Shown: piece by piece, positions 1 to 8,648 of the stretch | How positions within the stretch are numbered: position 1 is the stretch's first letter | Layout of the letters: each line of letters begins with the position of its first letter | Assembly (NCBI RefSeq): GCF_003259255.1 | Contig: NZ_QGOL01000012.1 | Coordinates: forward strand, 1-64,000 | Reading direction: 5' to 3' | Source: Algoriphagus litoralis | GTDB lineage: Bacteria > Bacteroidota > Bacteroidia > Cytophagales > Cyclobacteriaceae | Length of the DNA stretch: 64,000 nt | Notes under the pieces: model-generated | Databases searched by the model: none | Seen by the model: the letters and a program-made list of their open reading frames with translations, nothing else | Told to the model about the DNA's origin: nothing | Position numbers and translations under genes: made by a program

Positions 1-201
1 AGGGTATTTTTTAGTGGTTTTTGAAAAAAATAGAGTCAAAATTGACTTTTTCAGTATTCGCTGATCAGCACATCTGCAGGAATCTTTTGTTTTTCATTAA
101 GCTTTCAAATTATCCCAAGGCTTAATTTCCTTTACCTAAAAATGGAATTCTAAAATTAGAAAACTCACCAAGGGATTTAGAACCCTTGGATGGTTGCTGT
201 T
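1..201. other. Non-coding start of the window
   Basis: I see no gene here. The stretch is AT-rich. An inverted repeat CCAAGGG / CCCTTGG (168-174 and 183-189) could form a hairpin but has no T-run after it on either strand. It lies just beyond the terminator of the nucleotidyltransferase gene. Confidence 0.5.
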
Positions 202-230
202 CCAAAAAAAAAAGAGGCCGAAGCCTCTTT
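202..230 (-). terminator. Rho-independent terminator of the nucleotidyltransferase gene
   Basis: Stem AAAGAGGC / GCCTCTTT with a four-base loop lies directly after the stop at 233 on the minus strand and is followed, in the direction of transcription, by a run of about ten T. Confidence 0.85.
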
Positions 231-232
231 CA

Positions 233-1138
233 TTATTTCCACAAATCAGCAGGATAATCACCTGCCTCGTGCAGCTTTTTCAGTGACTCGATCACCACAG
301 GTCGGTCTTCCGTGTAGGTCACTCCAAACCAAACTTTTCCACCGGGTAAGATTTCAAAAGCAGCATCTCCAGCCTTGATCAGGTTATTGGCCACAGTTGG
401 GATATAGAATTCAGATTTCAGATTAGTCAAGTTTGCGGGCAAAAACTCATTCCACATCTTCTCAATATCAGCGAATACATCTTGGTGAAAACCCCAGAAA
501 TTCATGCTCACGGGGGTATTTTCTGCAATTTCAAGCACTTCATTTTCACCTTTGCTTAGGATTTTGTCACCTTCTCTGGCGATGGATGTGCGCTCAGTCA
601 TCCCGGTTAGTTGACCTTTCTCATTCGTTTCGCAGACTCCACGGCTGACGGTGCCATTTTCAGAAAGTACGTTTTGAATCGCATAGCCTACCATTGCATG
701 GAGGTCAGGTCTAACTTCTGAGGAAAGGAATTTACCTAATACTTCAAATGCCTCTTTTCCATAAAAATCATCCGCATTGATTACTGCGAAAGGTTCTTTG
801 ATCGCATCCTTTGCACAAAGTACAGCATGTGCTGTCCCGAAAGGCTTCACTCGATCTGCCTGCTTCAGTTCCGCTGGTACAAAGCTCTCAAGTGACTGAA
901 TCACCCAATCCACTTCGATTTTACCTTCCAGCTTGGGAAGGAATTTTTCTTTGGCAATCTCAAGAATTTCATCCCGAACGATGAATACCACTTTGCCAAA
1001 TCCAGCCCGGATGGCGTCAAAAATAGAGTATTCCAGAATGGTCTCGCCGCTTGGGCCAAATCCGTCTATTTGTTTGTTTCCTCCGTATCGGCTTCCCATT
1101 CCGGCAGCCAATACCAAAAGAGTTGGTTTGTTAGTCAT
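233..1138 (-). CDS. Sugar-phosphate nucleotidyltransferase family protein
   Basis: A 301-residue enzyme of the NTP-transferase fold, which activates a sugar phosphate or similar substrate with an NTP. The N-terminus carries the nucleotide-binding signature LAAGMGSRYGGNKQ (residues 10-23). GTAHAV (101-106) and NADDFYG (121-127) follow; the two Asp probably bind the metal and nucleotide. No transferase or hexapeptide C-terminal domain follows, so it is a single-domain enzyme. The substrate cannot be told from sequence. It stands alone, with its own promoter (TTTG-N19-TAATTTTG at 1161-1191) and its own terminator (202-230). The ATG at 1138 sits about 20 bases after the predicted transcription start, which supports this start. 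Confidence 0.9.
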   Translation of the reverse strand: MTNKPTLLVLAAGMGSRYGGNKQIDGFGPSGETILEYSIFDAIRAGFGKVVFIVRDEILEIAKEKFLPKLEGKIEVDWVIQSLESFVPAELKQADRVKPFGTAHAVLCAKDAIKEPFAVINADDFYGKEAFEVLGKFLSSEVRPDLHAMVGYAIQNVLSENGTVSRGVCETNEKGQLTGMTERTSIAREGDKILSKGENEVLEIAENTPVSMNFWGFHQDVFADIEKMWNEFLPANLTNLKSEFYIPTVANNLIKAGDAAFEILPGGKVWFGVTYTEDRPVVIESLKKLHEAGDYPADLWK

Positions 1139-1160
1139 AATTCCATTTTAAAAACGCTGG

Positions 1161-1191
1161 CAAAATTAAGTTTTATTACTGGGTAGCCAAA
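1161..1191 (-). promoter_or_regulatory. Bacteroidota-type promoter of the nucleotidyltransferase gene
   Basis: Minus strand reads TTTG (1188-1191), 19 bases, then TAATTTTG (1161-1168), a full match to the Bacteroidota -33 and -7 consensus (TTTG and TAnnTTTG). Transcription should start near 1157, leaving a leader of about 20 bases. Confidence 0.8.
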
Positions 1192-1408
1192 TCGGGATAG
1201 TTGAAGTTCGCCGGTTTTAAAAAACACTGAATCCTAGAGATTACCCTATTGATTTTATGAAGTAGGATTTAAAAAATGTCTCTTTTTTAATTTTCAGCAT
1301 CTTTTTCGATTAAAAGTGGTCTTTTTTTGCACTTCAATCAGAGAAAGATCAATTTTTCTCTTACTTTCATGCCATAATTTCAAGGAATCCTTAAACCTAT
1401 TGTGAAAT

Positions 1409-1747
1409 ATGAAAAAAATAGAAGCGATCATTAGAACTTCTCGCTTTGACCAAATCCACACTTGTGTATCCAAGCTCGGGGTCAAATTTCTCTCTTTCTA
1501 TGAGATCAAAGGGATGGGGTTTGAGCATGCCCGCCAGGAAATGTACCGGGGTGTGTCTTATGAGCCAGCCTACATCCCCCGCACCAAGTTAGAGATCGTT
1601 GTTCCAGACGATCTGGCCGAGGGCGTCATCAATTGCATCCTCTCTGAAGGGAAAACCGGAGAGATTGGTGACGGAAAAATCTTTGTCTACGATGTCAAAG
1701 AAGCTTACCGGATCCGAAACAGCGATACCGGAGAAGCTGCACTTTAA
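1409..1747 (+). CDS. PII family nitrogen regulatory protein
   Basis: A 112-residue trimeric signal protein that senses 2-oxoglutarate and ATP/ADP and controls ammonium uptake. Length and layout match GlnB/GlnK: KKIEAII at the N-terminus, a T-loop around residues 37-55 with Tyr51 in the usual uridylylation place (RGVSY), LEIVVPDD (61-68), and the nucleotide-binding GEIGDGKIFVYDV (84-96). It lies 33 bases before the ammonium transporter on the same strand, the usual glnK-amtB pairing, so its likely partner is that channel. No uridylyltransferase gene is in the window, so whether Tyr51 is modified is open. I found no convincing promoter in the 270 bases upstream. Confidence 0.93.
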   Translation: MKKIEAIIRTSRFDQIHTCVSKLGVKFLSFYEIKGMGFEHARQEMYRGVSYEPAYIPRTKLEIVVPDDLAEGVINCILSEGKTGEIGDGKIFVYDVKEAYRIRNSDTGEAAL

Positions 1748-1780
1748 TTACCTATTAAAAACCACACCTATTTAGACCTT

Positions 1781-3022
1781 ATGCAAGAACCTGTTCAAGA
1801 CCTATTTACGGTCAATAATCTTTGGATGATGATTGCCACCATTTTGGTTTTCATCATGCACCTTGGCTTTGCCACGCTGGAGGCGGGACTTACCCGCTCC
1901 AAAAACACGGTCAATATTCTCTTTAAAAACACCATCATTCCGGGAATCGGGCTTTTGACCTATGCTTTAGTAGGTTTTAATTTGATGTACCCTGGAGCTG
2001 ATTTTGCTGGAAGTTTCTTCGGATTTGCGGGGTTTGGACTCAGCTTGCCTGAGGGCTGGGATTCCAGTAACTACAATGCAGGATACACCTATTTCACTGA
2101 TTTTATCTTCCAGGCCATGTTTGCAGCTACTGCGGCAACTATTGTCTCGGGTGCGGTAGCTGAGCGAGTGAAATTGGGGCCATTTATTACGTTTTCCATA
2201 CTCTATGTCGCCTTCATTTATCCGATAGTGGGCATGTGGAAGTGGGGTGGAGGATTCCTCAATACCCTTGAGACACCTTTCTATGACTTTGCAGGCTCGA
2301 CGATCGTTCACTCTGTGGGCGGCTGGGGAGCATTGGTAGGGGCGTACCTTTTGGGGCCAAGAATTGGCAAATACACCGCACAGGGCATGAAGGCAATCCC
2401 AGGACATAATATTCCTATGGCTACAATCGGCGTATTTTTGCTTTGGTTTGGCTGGTTTGGTTTCAATGGTGGATCAGTCTTAAGCGCTGCTCCGGGTATC
2501 GTTTCCAAGGTTTTTGTGACTACTTCGCTTGCCGCAGCGGCAGGCGCATTTGGTGCGTTGATCGTTTCCTACTTCAAATTCAAAACCTATGACATCACTA
2601 TGGTGCTCAATGGTATTCTTGCCGGATTGGTAGGAATCACCGCAGGTGCGGATCAGATGGGCGTTTTGGATTCGGTGATTATCGGATTTGTTGGTGGAGG
2701 ATTAGTGGTTTTTGGTGTGGTGCTGTTTGACAAAATAAAAATCGATGATCCAGTCGGTGCTATTTCAGTTCACTTGATTGGCGGGATTTGGGGCACACTT
2801 GCAGTCGGTCTTTTCGGAGACTTGGCTGGAATGAATCAAGTTATTTCTCAATTGATAGGAATCGGAGCAACTGGGGTATTCTGCTTTGGAGCAGCATGGC
2901 TTATTTTCTTTACCCTGAAAAAGACCATCGGAATCCGTGTCGATGAAAAAGAAGAAGTCGAAGGACTGGATATCAATGAGCACAGCATGCGTGCCTATCC
3001 GGATTTTATGACAAAAGATTAA
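1781..3022 (+). CDS. amt: Ammonium transporter (Amt family)
   Basis: A 413-residue inner-membrane channel for ammonium. It has the repeated hydrophobic segments expected of an 11-helix Amt protein with an N-terminus outside. The family signature is present as DFAGSTIVHSVGGWGALVGA, which carries the first pore histidine, and ISVHLIGGIWG later carries the second. A Trp-rich segment (LLWFGWFGFNGGS) lies between them. The tail is short and acidic. It follows the PII gene, which in this family blocks the channel by inserting its T-loop. A strong terminator follows the stop. Some Bacteroidota have several amt genes, so I give no paralogue name. Confidence 0.95.
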   Translation: MQEPVQDLFTVNNLWMMIATILVFIMHLGFATLEAGLTRSKNTVNILFKNTIIPGIGLLTYALVGFNLMYPGADFAGSFFGFAGFGLSLPEGWDSSNYNAGYTYFTDFIFQAMFAATAATIVSGAVAERVKLGPFITFSILYVAFIYPIVGMWKWGGGFLNTLETPFYDFAGSTIVHSVGGWGALVGAYLLGPRIGKYTAQGMKAIPGHNIPMATIGVFLLWFGWFGFNGGSVLSAAPGIVSKVFVTTSLAAAAGAFGALIVSYFKFKTYDITMVLNGILAGLVGITAGADQMGVLDSVIIGFVGGGLVVFGVVLFDKIKIDDPVGAISVHLIGGIWGTLAVGLFGDLAGMNQVISQLIGIGATGVFCFGAAWLIFFTLKKTIGIRVDEKEEVEGLDINEHSMRAYPDFMTKD

Positions 3023-3045
3023 AAACAGCCAAACAAATCAACCAA

Positions 3046-3081
3046 AAAGCCCCGAAGCGTAAAATCCTCGGGGCTTTCTTC
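3046..3081. terminator. Bidirectional terminator between amt and a small minus-strand gene
   Basis: Perfect ten-base stem AAAGCCCCGA / TCGGGGCTTT (3046-3055, 3068-3077). It has T-rich flanks in both directions, so it can end amt on the plus strand and the 66-residue gene on the minus strand. Confidence 0.8.
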
Positions 3082-3093
3082 ATTTGTGAAGTA

Positions 3094-3294
3094 TTAATAA
3101 GCTGGTCTAAAATAACGGTTGAGTATGGGCTGGTGGCTCAGCCCAAAAGTGGCATAACACCAATCTTTAAACTCCTCTAGCTCAGTAGGCATCAAATATC
3201 TCATCCCTTTTTTCAATTCCCGCTCAAACAAATAGGCGTTGAAGCTGACTTTCTGCAAAATGGTCTTCACATATTCTAGCATGGCTGTCTTCAT
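3094..3294 (-). CDS. Small conserved-looking hypothetical protein
   Basis: A 66-residue soluble protein of unknown function. It is rich in charged and aromatic residues, looks mostly helical, has one Cys (in WCYATFG) and no signal or membrane segment. It begins MKTAMLEYVKTILQKVSF with an ATG at 3294, is transcribed away from batD, and has a good terminator at its end. My impression is that short proteins with this N-terminus recur beside unrelated genes in Cytophagales, but I cannot check that. The self-contained unit with a terminator argues that it is a real gene. Confidence 0.65.
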   Translation of the reverse strand: MKTAMLEYVKTILQKVSFNAYLFERELKKGMRYLMPTELEEFKDWCYATFGLSHQPILNRYFRPAY

Positions 3295-3352
3295 TTGGGT
3301 TTATTAACTGATTTTAAGGTACGATACGAGGGCATTTCCAATGTTGTTACGT

Positions 3353-3393
3353 TATTTTTGAAAGTTCGAAGTTTAGAATAATCCCTATTTTCG
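3353..3393 (+). promoter_or_regulatory. Candidate promoter boxes before batD
   Basis: Two -7-like boxes precede the ATG at 3399: TATTTTTG (3353-3360, full match to TAnnTTTG) and TATTTTCG (3386-3393, one mismatch) that ends only five bases before the start codon. Neither has a clear -33 TTTG. If the second is used, the mRNA would be almost leaderless. Confidence 0.4.
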
Positions 3394-3398
3394 CATCC

Positions 3399-4844
3399 AT
3401 GTTCAAAACGGTAATCCAGCTCGCTTTCGTATATCTTTCTTTTTTGCTTGTGAATTTTTCACAGGCTCAGGAAGTTCAGATCGATTTGGGACCGGACGAA
3501 ATTGGGCTCAATGAGACTTTTACCATCAAAGTCACCCTATCCAACGATAAGATCAAATCCTACGAGCAGTTCCCTGAAATTCCAGGTTTTCAGAAGCAGG
3601 GGATCTCCCAGTCTTCGTCAATGAATATTATCAATGGACAGATGAGCAGCTCCAATAGCATTATCCAGTATTATAAACCGAGCCGAAAGGGGCAGTTTAC
3701 TCTTGGAGCATTTTCCGTTTTGATCAATGGGCAATCGTTCGATTCACCCGGGAAGCGGATCACCGTCACCGAACCAGTCAGTACACAGGGATTTGGGGGC
3801 AATCAGTCAGATCCATTCAATGATTTTTTCGGTAGGGTGACTGAAGAGCCCGAATACATTGAACTGGAGGACGATGCGTTTTTTTCGGTCTCTGTAGACA
3901 AAAAGGAAATTTTTGCAGGTGAGGGGTTCAATATGAACGTGGCCTTTTACATGTCGGAGCAGAATCAGGCTCCATTTCAATTTTATGAGCCAGGAAGGCA
4001 ATTGGATGCCATTCTGAAGAAATTAAAACCAGGGAGTGTCTGGGAGGAGAATTTCAACATTACCAATATTGAGCCGGAAGTGGTAACCATTAATGGGAAA
4101 AAGTGGATGCGCTACAAAGTCTACGAGGCTTCATTTTTCCCCTTCTCAGAAGGTACTATCGAACTTCCCCGTGTCCCCTGGGAGATGATTAAATACCGCG
4201 TGGCGAAGAATCCATCGTTCTTTGGCGCCAATCGACAAGAAGATTTCAAAACTTTCTATTCCAACCCACAAACGATCACCGTAAAGCCGCTTCCACCACA
4301 CCCACTGAAAAATGAAGTCAGTGTAGGAGTATTCCAACTTAGAGAAAACATTAGCAATCTGGAAGTTGAGACGGGTCAAGGTTTTGAATATAATTTCGGG
4401 GTAAATGGTGTGGGAAATATCAATGCTGTCTCTCCTCCTAAACGTATGGCTGGTGCCAATCTGAATACATTTGATCCAAATATCCGGCAACAGATCAACC
4501 GAGGGTATGGTCGAGTCTCCGGAATTAAAGAGTTCAATTACTACATCACCATCAATGAAGCTGGAGATTATGAATTGGATGATTACTTTCAGTGGATCTA
4601 TTTTGATCCGGTAAGAGCCGTTTATGATACGCTATCTCCTTCGGCCAAGGTGGTTGTCACCGGAGAGAGCAAAGTAAATCAGGCGCTTTCTGGTCAGCGA
4701 TTAGGCGGTATTTACGACCGGATCGACACCGAGAGCAACCAGTTTTCAAACGAGCAATATAAATACTACTTTACGACCGTAATTAATCTGCTTCTGCTCG
4801 GAGCAGTAGCCCTACTCGCGGTTTTGATAATCAAGAAAAAATAA
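3399..4844 (+). CDS. BatD-family membrane-anchored protein
   Basis: A 481-residue exported protein. It has a signal peptide (about residues 1-23, ending FSQAQ), a long beta-rich extracytoplasmic region, and one C-terminal membrane helix (about 458-478) followed by a KKK anchor. The order of sandwich-like segments starting [20 protein letters not shown], with GxGxGN-like turns near the end, fits BatD (oxygen-tolerance family). BatD normally sits in a batABCDE cluster with von Willebrand and TPR partners. None is present here, so this is a stand-alone BatD or paralogue. It overlaps aroC by one base (TAATG), so the two genes are probably translationally coupled. The function of BatD proteins is not well defined. 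Confidence 0.85.
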   Translation: MFKTVIQLAFVYLSFLLVNFSQAQEVQIDLGPDEIGLNETFTIKVTLSNDKIKSYEQFPEIPGFQKQGISQSSSMNIINGQMSSSNSIIQYYKPSRKGQFTLGAFSVLINGQSFDSPGKRITVTEPVSTQGFGGNQSDPFNDFFGRVTEEPEYIELEDDAFFSVSVDKKEIFAGEGFNMNVAFYMSEQNQAPFQFYEPGRQLDAILKKLKPGSVWEENFNITNIEPEVVTINGKKWMRYKVYEASFFPFSEGTIELPRVPWEMIKYRVAKNPSFFGANRQEDFKTFYSNPQTITVKPLPPHPLKNEVSVGVFQLRENISNLEVETGQGFEYNFGVNGVGNINAVSPPKRMAGANLNTFDPNIRQQINRGYGRVSGIKEFNYYITINEAGDYELDDYFQWIYFDPVRAVYDTLSPSAKVVVTGESKVNQALSGQRLGGIYDRIDTESNQFSNEQYKYYFTTVINLLLLGAVALLAVLIIKKK

Positions 4845-5929
4845 TGGGAAATTCATTTGGAAAGCTTTTCAGGATCACCACGTTTGGTGAGTCACACGGA
4901 AAGGCTTTAGGTGCTATTGTGGAGGGTTGTCCAGCTGGATTAACCTTGGATGAGGATAAAATTCGGCTGGAAATGCAACGCCGCAAGCCCGGTCAATCCA
5001 AAATCACCACACAGCGCAAAGAGGAGGACGAATTTGAAATCCTTTCTGGGGTATTCGAAGGTAAAACGACGGGAACGCCCATTGGGATAGTCATTCAGAA
5101 CTCCGACCAGAAGAGTAAAGACTATTCCCATATTGCTGACAAATTTCGTCCCTCGCATGCTGATTATACCTATTTTGAAAAATATGGGATCAGAGATTAC
5201 CGTGGAGGCGGACGATCAAGTGCACGGGAAACGGCTGCCCGGGTGGCAGGAGGTTCTATTGCAAAGCAATTTCTGGACACCAAGGGAATCAGCATACAGG
5301 CATTTGTGTCTCAAGTAGGCGAGCTCACTTTGGATCCGGACTACTCCAAATTCAATTTGGAAGTAGCTGAGGAAAATATCGTCCGATGCCCCGATCCTGA
5401 GCTAGCCGAAAGAATGATTTCACTCATAGATACTGTCCGACTGGATCGGGATACCATAGGAGGAGTGGTGACTTGTGTGATCAAAAACACCCCTCCGGGT
5501 CTCGGTGAGCCAGTTTTTGATCGGCTTCACGCAGAACTGGGAAAAGCGATGCTCAGTATTAATGCTGTGAAAGGCTTCGAATACGGGAGTGGATTTGACG
5601 GAGTAAAGATGAGAGGCTCTGAGCACAACGATACTTTTGTAAACGAAGGTGGAAAAGTCCAAACCCTCACCAACCACTCCGGAGGAATCCAAGGAGGAAT
5701 AAGCAACGGAGCTGACATTTATTTCAGAGTGGCGTTCAAACCTGTGGCGACGATTATGCAAGATCAAGAGTCATTAAATGAGGCAGGAGAGGCAGTCACT
5801 GTCAGTGGAAAAGGTCGGCATGATCCCTGTGTCGTCCCTCGGGCAGTCCCGATAGTGGAAGCAATGGCTGCCTTGGTCATAGCCGATTATCTTTTGTTGG
5901 CAAAAAGCAATAAACTCGCAGATATTTAA
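4844..5929 (+). CDS. aroC: Chorismate synthase
   Basis: A 361-residue FMN-dependent enzyme that turns 5-enolpyruvylshikimate-3-phosphate into chorismate, the last step of the shikimate pathway. All three family signatures are visible: [18 protein letters not shown] near residues 15-32 with the active-site His, the stretch [17 protein letters not shown], and [19 protein letters not shown] with the phosphate-binding Arg residues. Near the C-terminus [20 protein letters not shown] matches the third signature. Length is normal. Its ATG overlaps the batD stop by one base, and the symporter gene follows after 12 bases, so the three may form one operon although their functions are unrelated. Confidence 0.97.
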   Translation: MGNSFGKLFRITTFGESHGKALGAIVEGCPAGLTLDEDKIRLEMQRRKPGQSKITTQRKEEDEFEILSGVFEGKTTGTPIGIVIQNSDQKSKDYSHIADKFRPSHADYTYFEKYGIRDYRGGGRSSARETAARVAGGSIAKQFLDTKGISIQAFVSQVGELTLDPDYSKFNLEVAEENIVRCPDPELAERMISLIDTVRLDRDTIGGVVTCVIKNTPPGLGEPVFDRLHAELGKAMLSINAVKGFEYGSGFDGVKMRGSEHNDTFVNEGGKVQTLTNHSGGIQGGISNGADIYFRVAFKPVATIMQDQESLNEAGEAVTVSGKGRHDPCVVPRAVPIVEAMAALVIADYLLLAKSNKLADI

Positions 5930-5941
5930 AATCCTGCCTAC

Positions 5942-7288
5942 ATGCGGAAAAAAATACCTTTACATACAAAAATCATCGCCGGATTGGTTCTGGGTTTGAT
6001 CTTCGGATTGGTTGTCATCAAAACATCCATCCCCAATTCCTTTACCCTGGACTACATCAAGCCTATAGGGACTATTTTCATCAATGCTTTGAAAATGATC
6101 GCGGTGCCGCTGGTGATGGCATCCTTGATTGTTGGGGTTTCTAACCTGGGTGATATATCCAAGCTAAGCCGTATCGGGGGGAAAACCATCGGAACCTACC
6201 TCGTTACCACTGTTTTGGCCATTACGATAGGCCTTGTTTTAGTGAATCTTTTTCAGCCCGGAAAAAGCCTACCGGTGGAGACCCGAGAAAGCCTCTTGGC
6301 CTTATATGAAGGTGATGCAGGCTCCAAAGCTGGAGTGGCGGCAGCGCTTCAAAACCAAAGCCCTTTGCAGCCGGTGGTTGACATTGTGCCACAAAATTTC
6401 TTCTTAGCTACGACTGACAACGGAGCCATGCTTCAGGTGGTCTTCTTTGCCATCATTGTGGGGATTGCACTACTCCAGATTCCGAAAGCAAAAGGGAGTC
6501 CGGTGATTGCTTTTTTCGATGGGTTTAATGACGTGATCATTCAGATCGTGAATTATATCATGATGATAGCGCCTTATGGTGTCTTTGCCTTGATGGCTTC
6601 CTTGATCGTTGAGATTGCTGGAGATAATCCAGATTCTGCGCTCCAGCTACTCATGGCACTTCTGAAATACAGTTTGGTGGTGTTGGGAGGTTTATTTGTT
6701 ATGGTATTTTTGGTGTATCCTTTGATTTTGATAGCATTCACCCGGGTGAAATACCTGGATTTTTTCAAAGCTATCCGACCAGCGCAGCTGCTAGCCTTTT
6801 CCACAAGTTCTAGCTCTGCTACACTTCCAGTGACTATGAAGCAGGTAGAAGAAGAGTTGGGAGTGTCGGAAGAAGTCTCAAGTTTTGTGCTTCCGCTGGG
6901 AGCTACGATCAATATGGACGGAACCAGTCTTTATCAGGGTGTGGCGGCAGTTTTCATTGCACAGGCACTGGGGATGGATTTGACTTGGACGCAGCAGCTG
7001 ATGATAGTGCTTACGGCAACTTTGGCCTCCATTGGATCTGCGGGTGTTCCTGGTGCAGGGTTGATTATGCTGATCATCGTTTTGGAATCTATCAACGTGC
7101 CTGCGGCCGGTATAGCACTCATCATAGCGCCTGACCGGATTCTTGATATGTTTAGAACGGTAGTCAATGTGACCGGAGATGCTGTGGTGACTACTGTTGT
7201 AGCAAGTACAGAAGGGGAATTGCCAGATGGATTGATCCGAAAGAGCAATCCTTTTACCGCTGATGAAAGTGTCCAGGAAGAATCCTGA
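5942..7288 (+). CDS. Dicarboxylate/amino acid:cation symporter (DAACS family)
   Basis: A 448-residue inner-membrane secondary transporter of the GltP/DctA family, taking up glutamate, aspartate or C4-dicarboxylates with Na+ or H+. Diagnostic parts are the Ser-rich hairpin 1 (SSSSATLPVTMKQ), NMDGTSLYQGVAAVFIAQ in helix 7 (cation-binding NMDGT), and hairpin 2 with ASIGSAGVPGAGL. The end of helix 8 reads DRILDMFRTVVNVTGDAV; its Arg-Asp arrangement is where substrate choice is set, but I would not assign a substrate from it. Twelve bases after aroC and followed by a strong terminator. Confidence 0.92.
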   Translation: MRKKIPLHTKIIAGLVLGLIFGLVVIKTSIPNSFTLDYIKPIGTIFINALKMIAVPLVMASLIVGVSNLGDISKLSRIGGKTIGTYLVTTVLAITIGLVLVNLFQPGKSLPVETRESLLALYEGDAGSKAGVAAALQNQSPLQPVVDIVPQNFFLATTDNGAMLQVVFFAIIVGIALLQIPKAKGSPVIAFFDGFNDVIIQIVNYIMMIAPYGVFALMASLIVEIAGDNPDSALQLLMALLKYSLVVLGGLFVMVFLVYPLILIAFTRVKYLDFFKAIRPAQLLAFSTSSSSATLPVTMKQVEEELGVSEEVSSFVLPLGATINMDGTSLYQGVAAVFIAQALGMDLTWTQQLMIVLTATLASIGSAGVPGAGLIMLIIVLESINVPAAGIALIIAPDRILDMFRTVVNVTGDAVVTTVVASTEGELPDGLIRKSNPFTADESVQEES

Positions 7289-7316
7289 TCATGTAAAACT
7301 CAGAAACTGATTCGAA

Positions 7317-7352
7317 AGGCCTCCAAAGAAGTTGAATTTTGGAGGCTTTTTG
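7317..7352 (+). terminator. Terminator after the symporter gene
   Basis: Stem GCCTCCAAA / TTTGGAGGC (7319-7327, 7338-7346) followed by TTTTT, 30 bases after the stop of the batD-aroC-symporter run. Confidence 0.88.
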
Positions 7353-7510
7353 CTGTCTTGAGTTTAAGGAATTACCTTTTTGAATCTCTGATCCAACCTC
7401 ATGAGGCAAATCCCGAACAAATGAAGGTGTTCGGATTTCTAATTTTTTTAAAACCCATCAGGTGATCGCAAGTGATGTCTGATAAAGACGTCCGAAGATT
7501 GGATACACAA

Positions 7511-7548
7511 AAAAGAAACCCCAGCTGAGGAGACTCAACTGGGGTTTT
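7511..7548 (-). terminator. Terminator of the minus-strand exported-protein gene
   Basis: Stem AAACCCCAG / CTGGGGTTT around 7516-7547, with TCTTTTTTG after it in the minus direction, 20 bases beyond the stop at 7568. Confidence 0.8.
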
Positions 7549-7567
7549 GACTGATAAGTTGGTTTAG

Positions 7568-8137
7568 TTAACGGGCAGCCACATAAGCTTCAAATCCGCT
7601 TGCTGTGGTTACCTTGAAGCTGATTCCTTCTGGAGTGCCAGGATTGTCGATAGTATAGATTTTATGAAGGCCCTGAGGATTATCGATCATTTCAGTGTGG
7701 ATCAATTTGTCTCCGTCATAGATCTGTACTGTTACTTCTTTAGACTTGAGGTTAGATACCAGTAGTCTATACTGATTGTCTCCCATTGCAGTCACTCGAG
7801 AGTATACCAAAGGTTTTACTACCACTTCTGTGTTGAAAGTTGCAGTTCTCAACGTGCCATTGGCATCAGATACTTCTACAGAATAGTCTCCTACAGGCAG
7901 GGCGTTAAGGTCATATCTTTTTGCAAACGCCTCATTCTTTGTAATTCTGTCGCGCAAAACCAGTCGGTTTTCAGAATCTGTGATTTTTACAGTCAATGTT
8001 CCGTTAGGAGCATCATTGACAGCTACCATTACTTTTGCTGCTTCTGTTTGTCTGATTTCTACAGACTTCTCATCATTGTAAGCGAAGGCTCCTGTTGCGA
8101 TCCCCGCAACAAAAAGCATAGTGAATAATTTTCTCAT
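7568..8137 (-). CDS. Small exported beta-sandwich protein of unknown function
   Basis: A 189-residue secreted protein from the ATG at 8137. It has a clear signal peptide (MRKLFTMLFVAGIATGAFA). Two similar beta-sandwich halves follow (about residues 32-100 and 110-189). Each resembles the C-terminal Ig-like modules of secreted Bacteroidota proteins: GTLTVKITDSENRLV with LPVGDYSVEV in the first, KEVTVQIYDGDKLI with GISFKVTTASGFEAYV in the second. The frame stays open upstream to a TTG at 8308, but that TTG lies inside the promoter -7 box, so 8137 is the real start. It has its own promoter, a leader of about 165 bases and its own terminator. Function unknown. Confidence 0.82.
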   Translation of the reverse strand: MRKLFTMLFVAGIATGAFAYNDEKSVEIRQTEAAKVMVAVNDAPNGTLTVKITDSENRLVLRDRITKNEAFAKRYDLNALPVGDYSVEVSDANGTLRTATFNTEVVVKPLVYSRVTAMGDNQYRLLVSNLKSKEVTVQIYDGDKLIHTEMIDNPQGLHKIYTIDNPGTPEGISFKVTTASGFEAYVAAR

Positions 8138-8303
8138 TTTACTAGTTGGTTTAAATAGGTTAACAATTGATTCGATCCTCGATATAAGGAATCGGTTACT
8201 TCTGTTTTTGATAGGTTCTTGATTTGATGTAACCTCTGGATAGACTGTTTCTATCAGGGGGCGATTTTGGGTTACAGGGTCTTCGATGCAATTCGAATTA
8301 CAT
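8138..8303 (-). promoter_or_regulatory. Long structured 5' leader of the exported-protein gene
   Basis: The predicted transcript starts near 8302 and runs about 165 bases before the ATG at 8137. It can fold into nested stems: GATAGA-aacag-TCTATC (8239-8255) inside an outer GTAACC / GGTTAC pairing (8229-8234, 8269-8274). A mini-frame ATG-TAA stands right at the transcript start (8301-8303). I do not recognise a known riboswitch class. Confidence 0.45.
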
Positions 8304-8305
8304 GA

Positions 8306-8336
8306 CAAAGATAGCTAACGGACAGTTAATTACAAA
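8306..8336 (-). promoter_or_regulatory. Bacteroidota-type promoter of the exported-protein gene
   Basis: Minus strand TTTG (8333-8336), 19 bases, TATCTTTG (8306-8313): full match to the -33/-7 consensus. Confidence 0.82.
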
Positions 8337-8648
8337 TGTTTCAATGAAATAATAAAAATATTTCTGAATCGTTAATAAAAAGTCTATAATATTGAAAATA
8401 ACATAAATTACTCCCGCTAACGATTGCGAAACTCAATTAATAGGGTAAAATCAGGCTAAAACAGAATATAATTCTGAAATAGGTAAAAATAATTCACAAA
8501 TGTTGGTACATCAATCATGAAATTCATGCTTTCGCAATCGATTGTATAAGAATCAATTTTTTCACTTCTTGATATTTATCAAACAAAAAAATGCCCGAAT
8601 TTCTCGGGCATAGGTGCAAAAATTTCAAAATCCGGTTTAAATCTTCAA
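8309..8648. other. AT-rich intergenic region with an 11-base inverted repeat
   Basis: No gene is visible in these 340 bases. They hold the promoter at 8306-8336, the terminator at 8585-8611 and, between them, inverted copies of CGATTGCGAAA (8421-8431; reverse complement at 8530-8540). These bracket about 98 AT-rich bases that contain smaller palindromes (CATGAAATTCATG at 8516-8528). Confidence 0.5.
8585..8611 (-). terminator. Terminator of the ECF sigma / DUF4252 operon
   Basis: Stem ATGCCCGA / TCGGGCAT (8591-8598, 8604-8611) followed on the minus strand by TTTTTTTG. It lies downstream of the last DUF4252 gene. Confidence 0.85.

Noticed and set aside
1317-1331. A sigma-54-like GG...GC pattern upstream of the PII gene (GG at 1318-1319, TTTGC ending 1330)
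   Set aside because: The spacing between GG and GC is nine bases in place of ten, the C of TGGC is missing, and no enhancer-binding protein is in the window.
1967-2407. A 146-codon minus-strand frame inside amt
   Set aside because: Shadow of the amt reading frame; the amt signature motifs lie on the plus strand.
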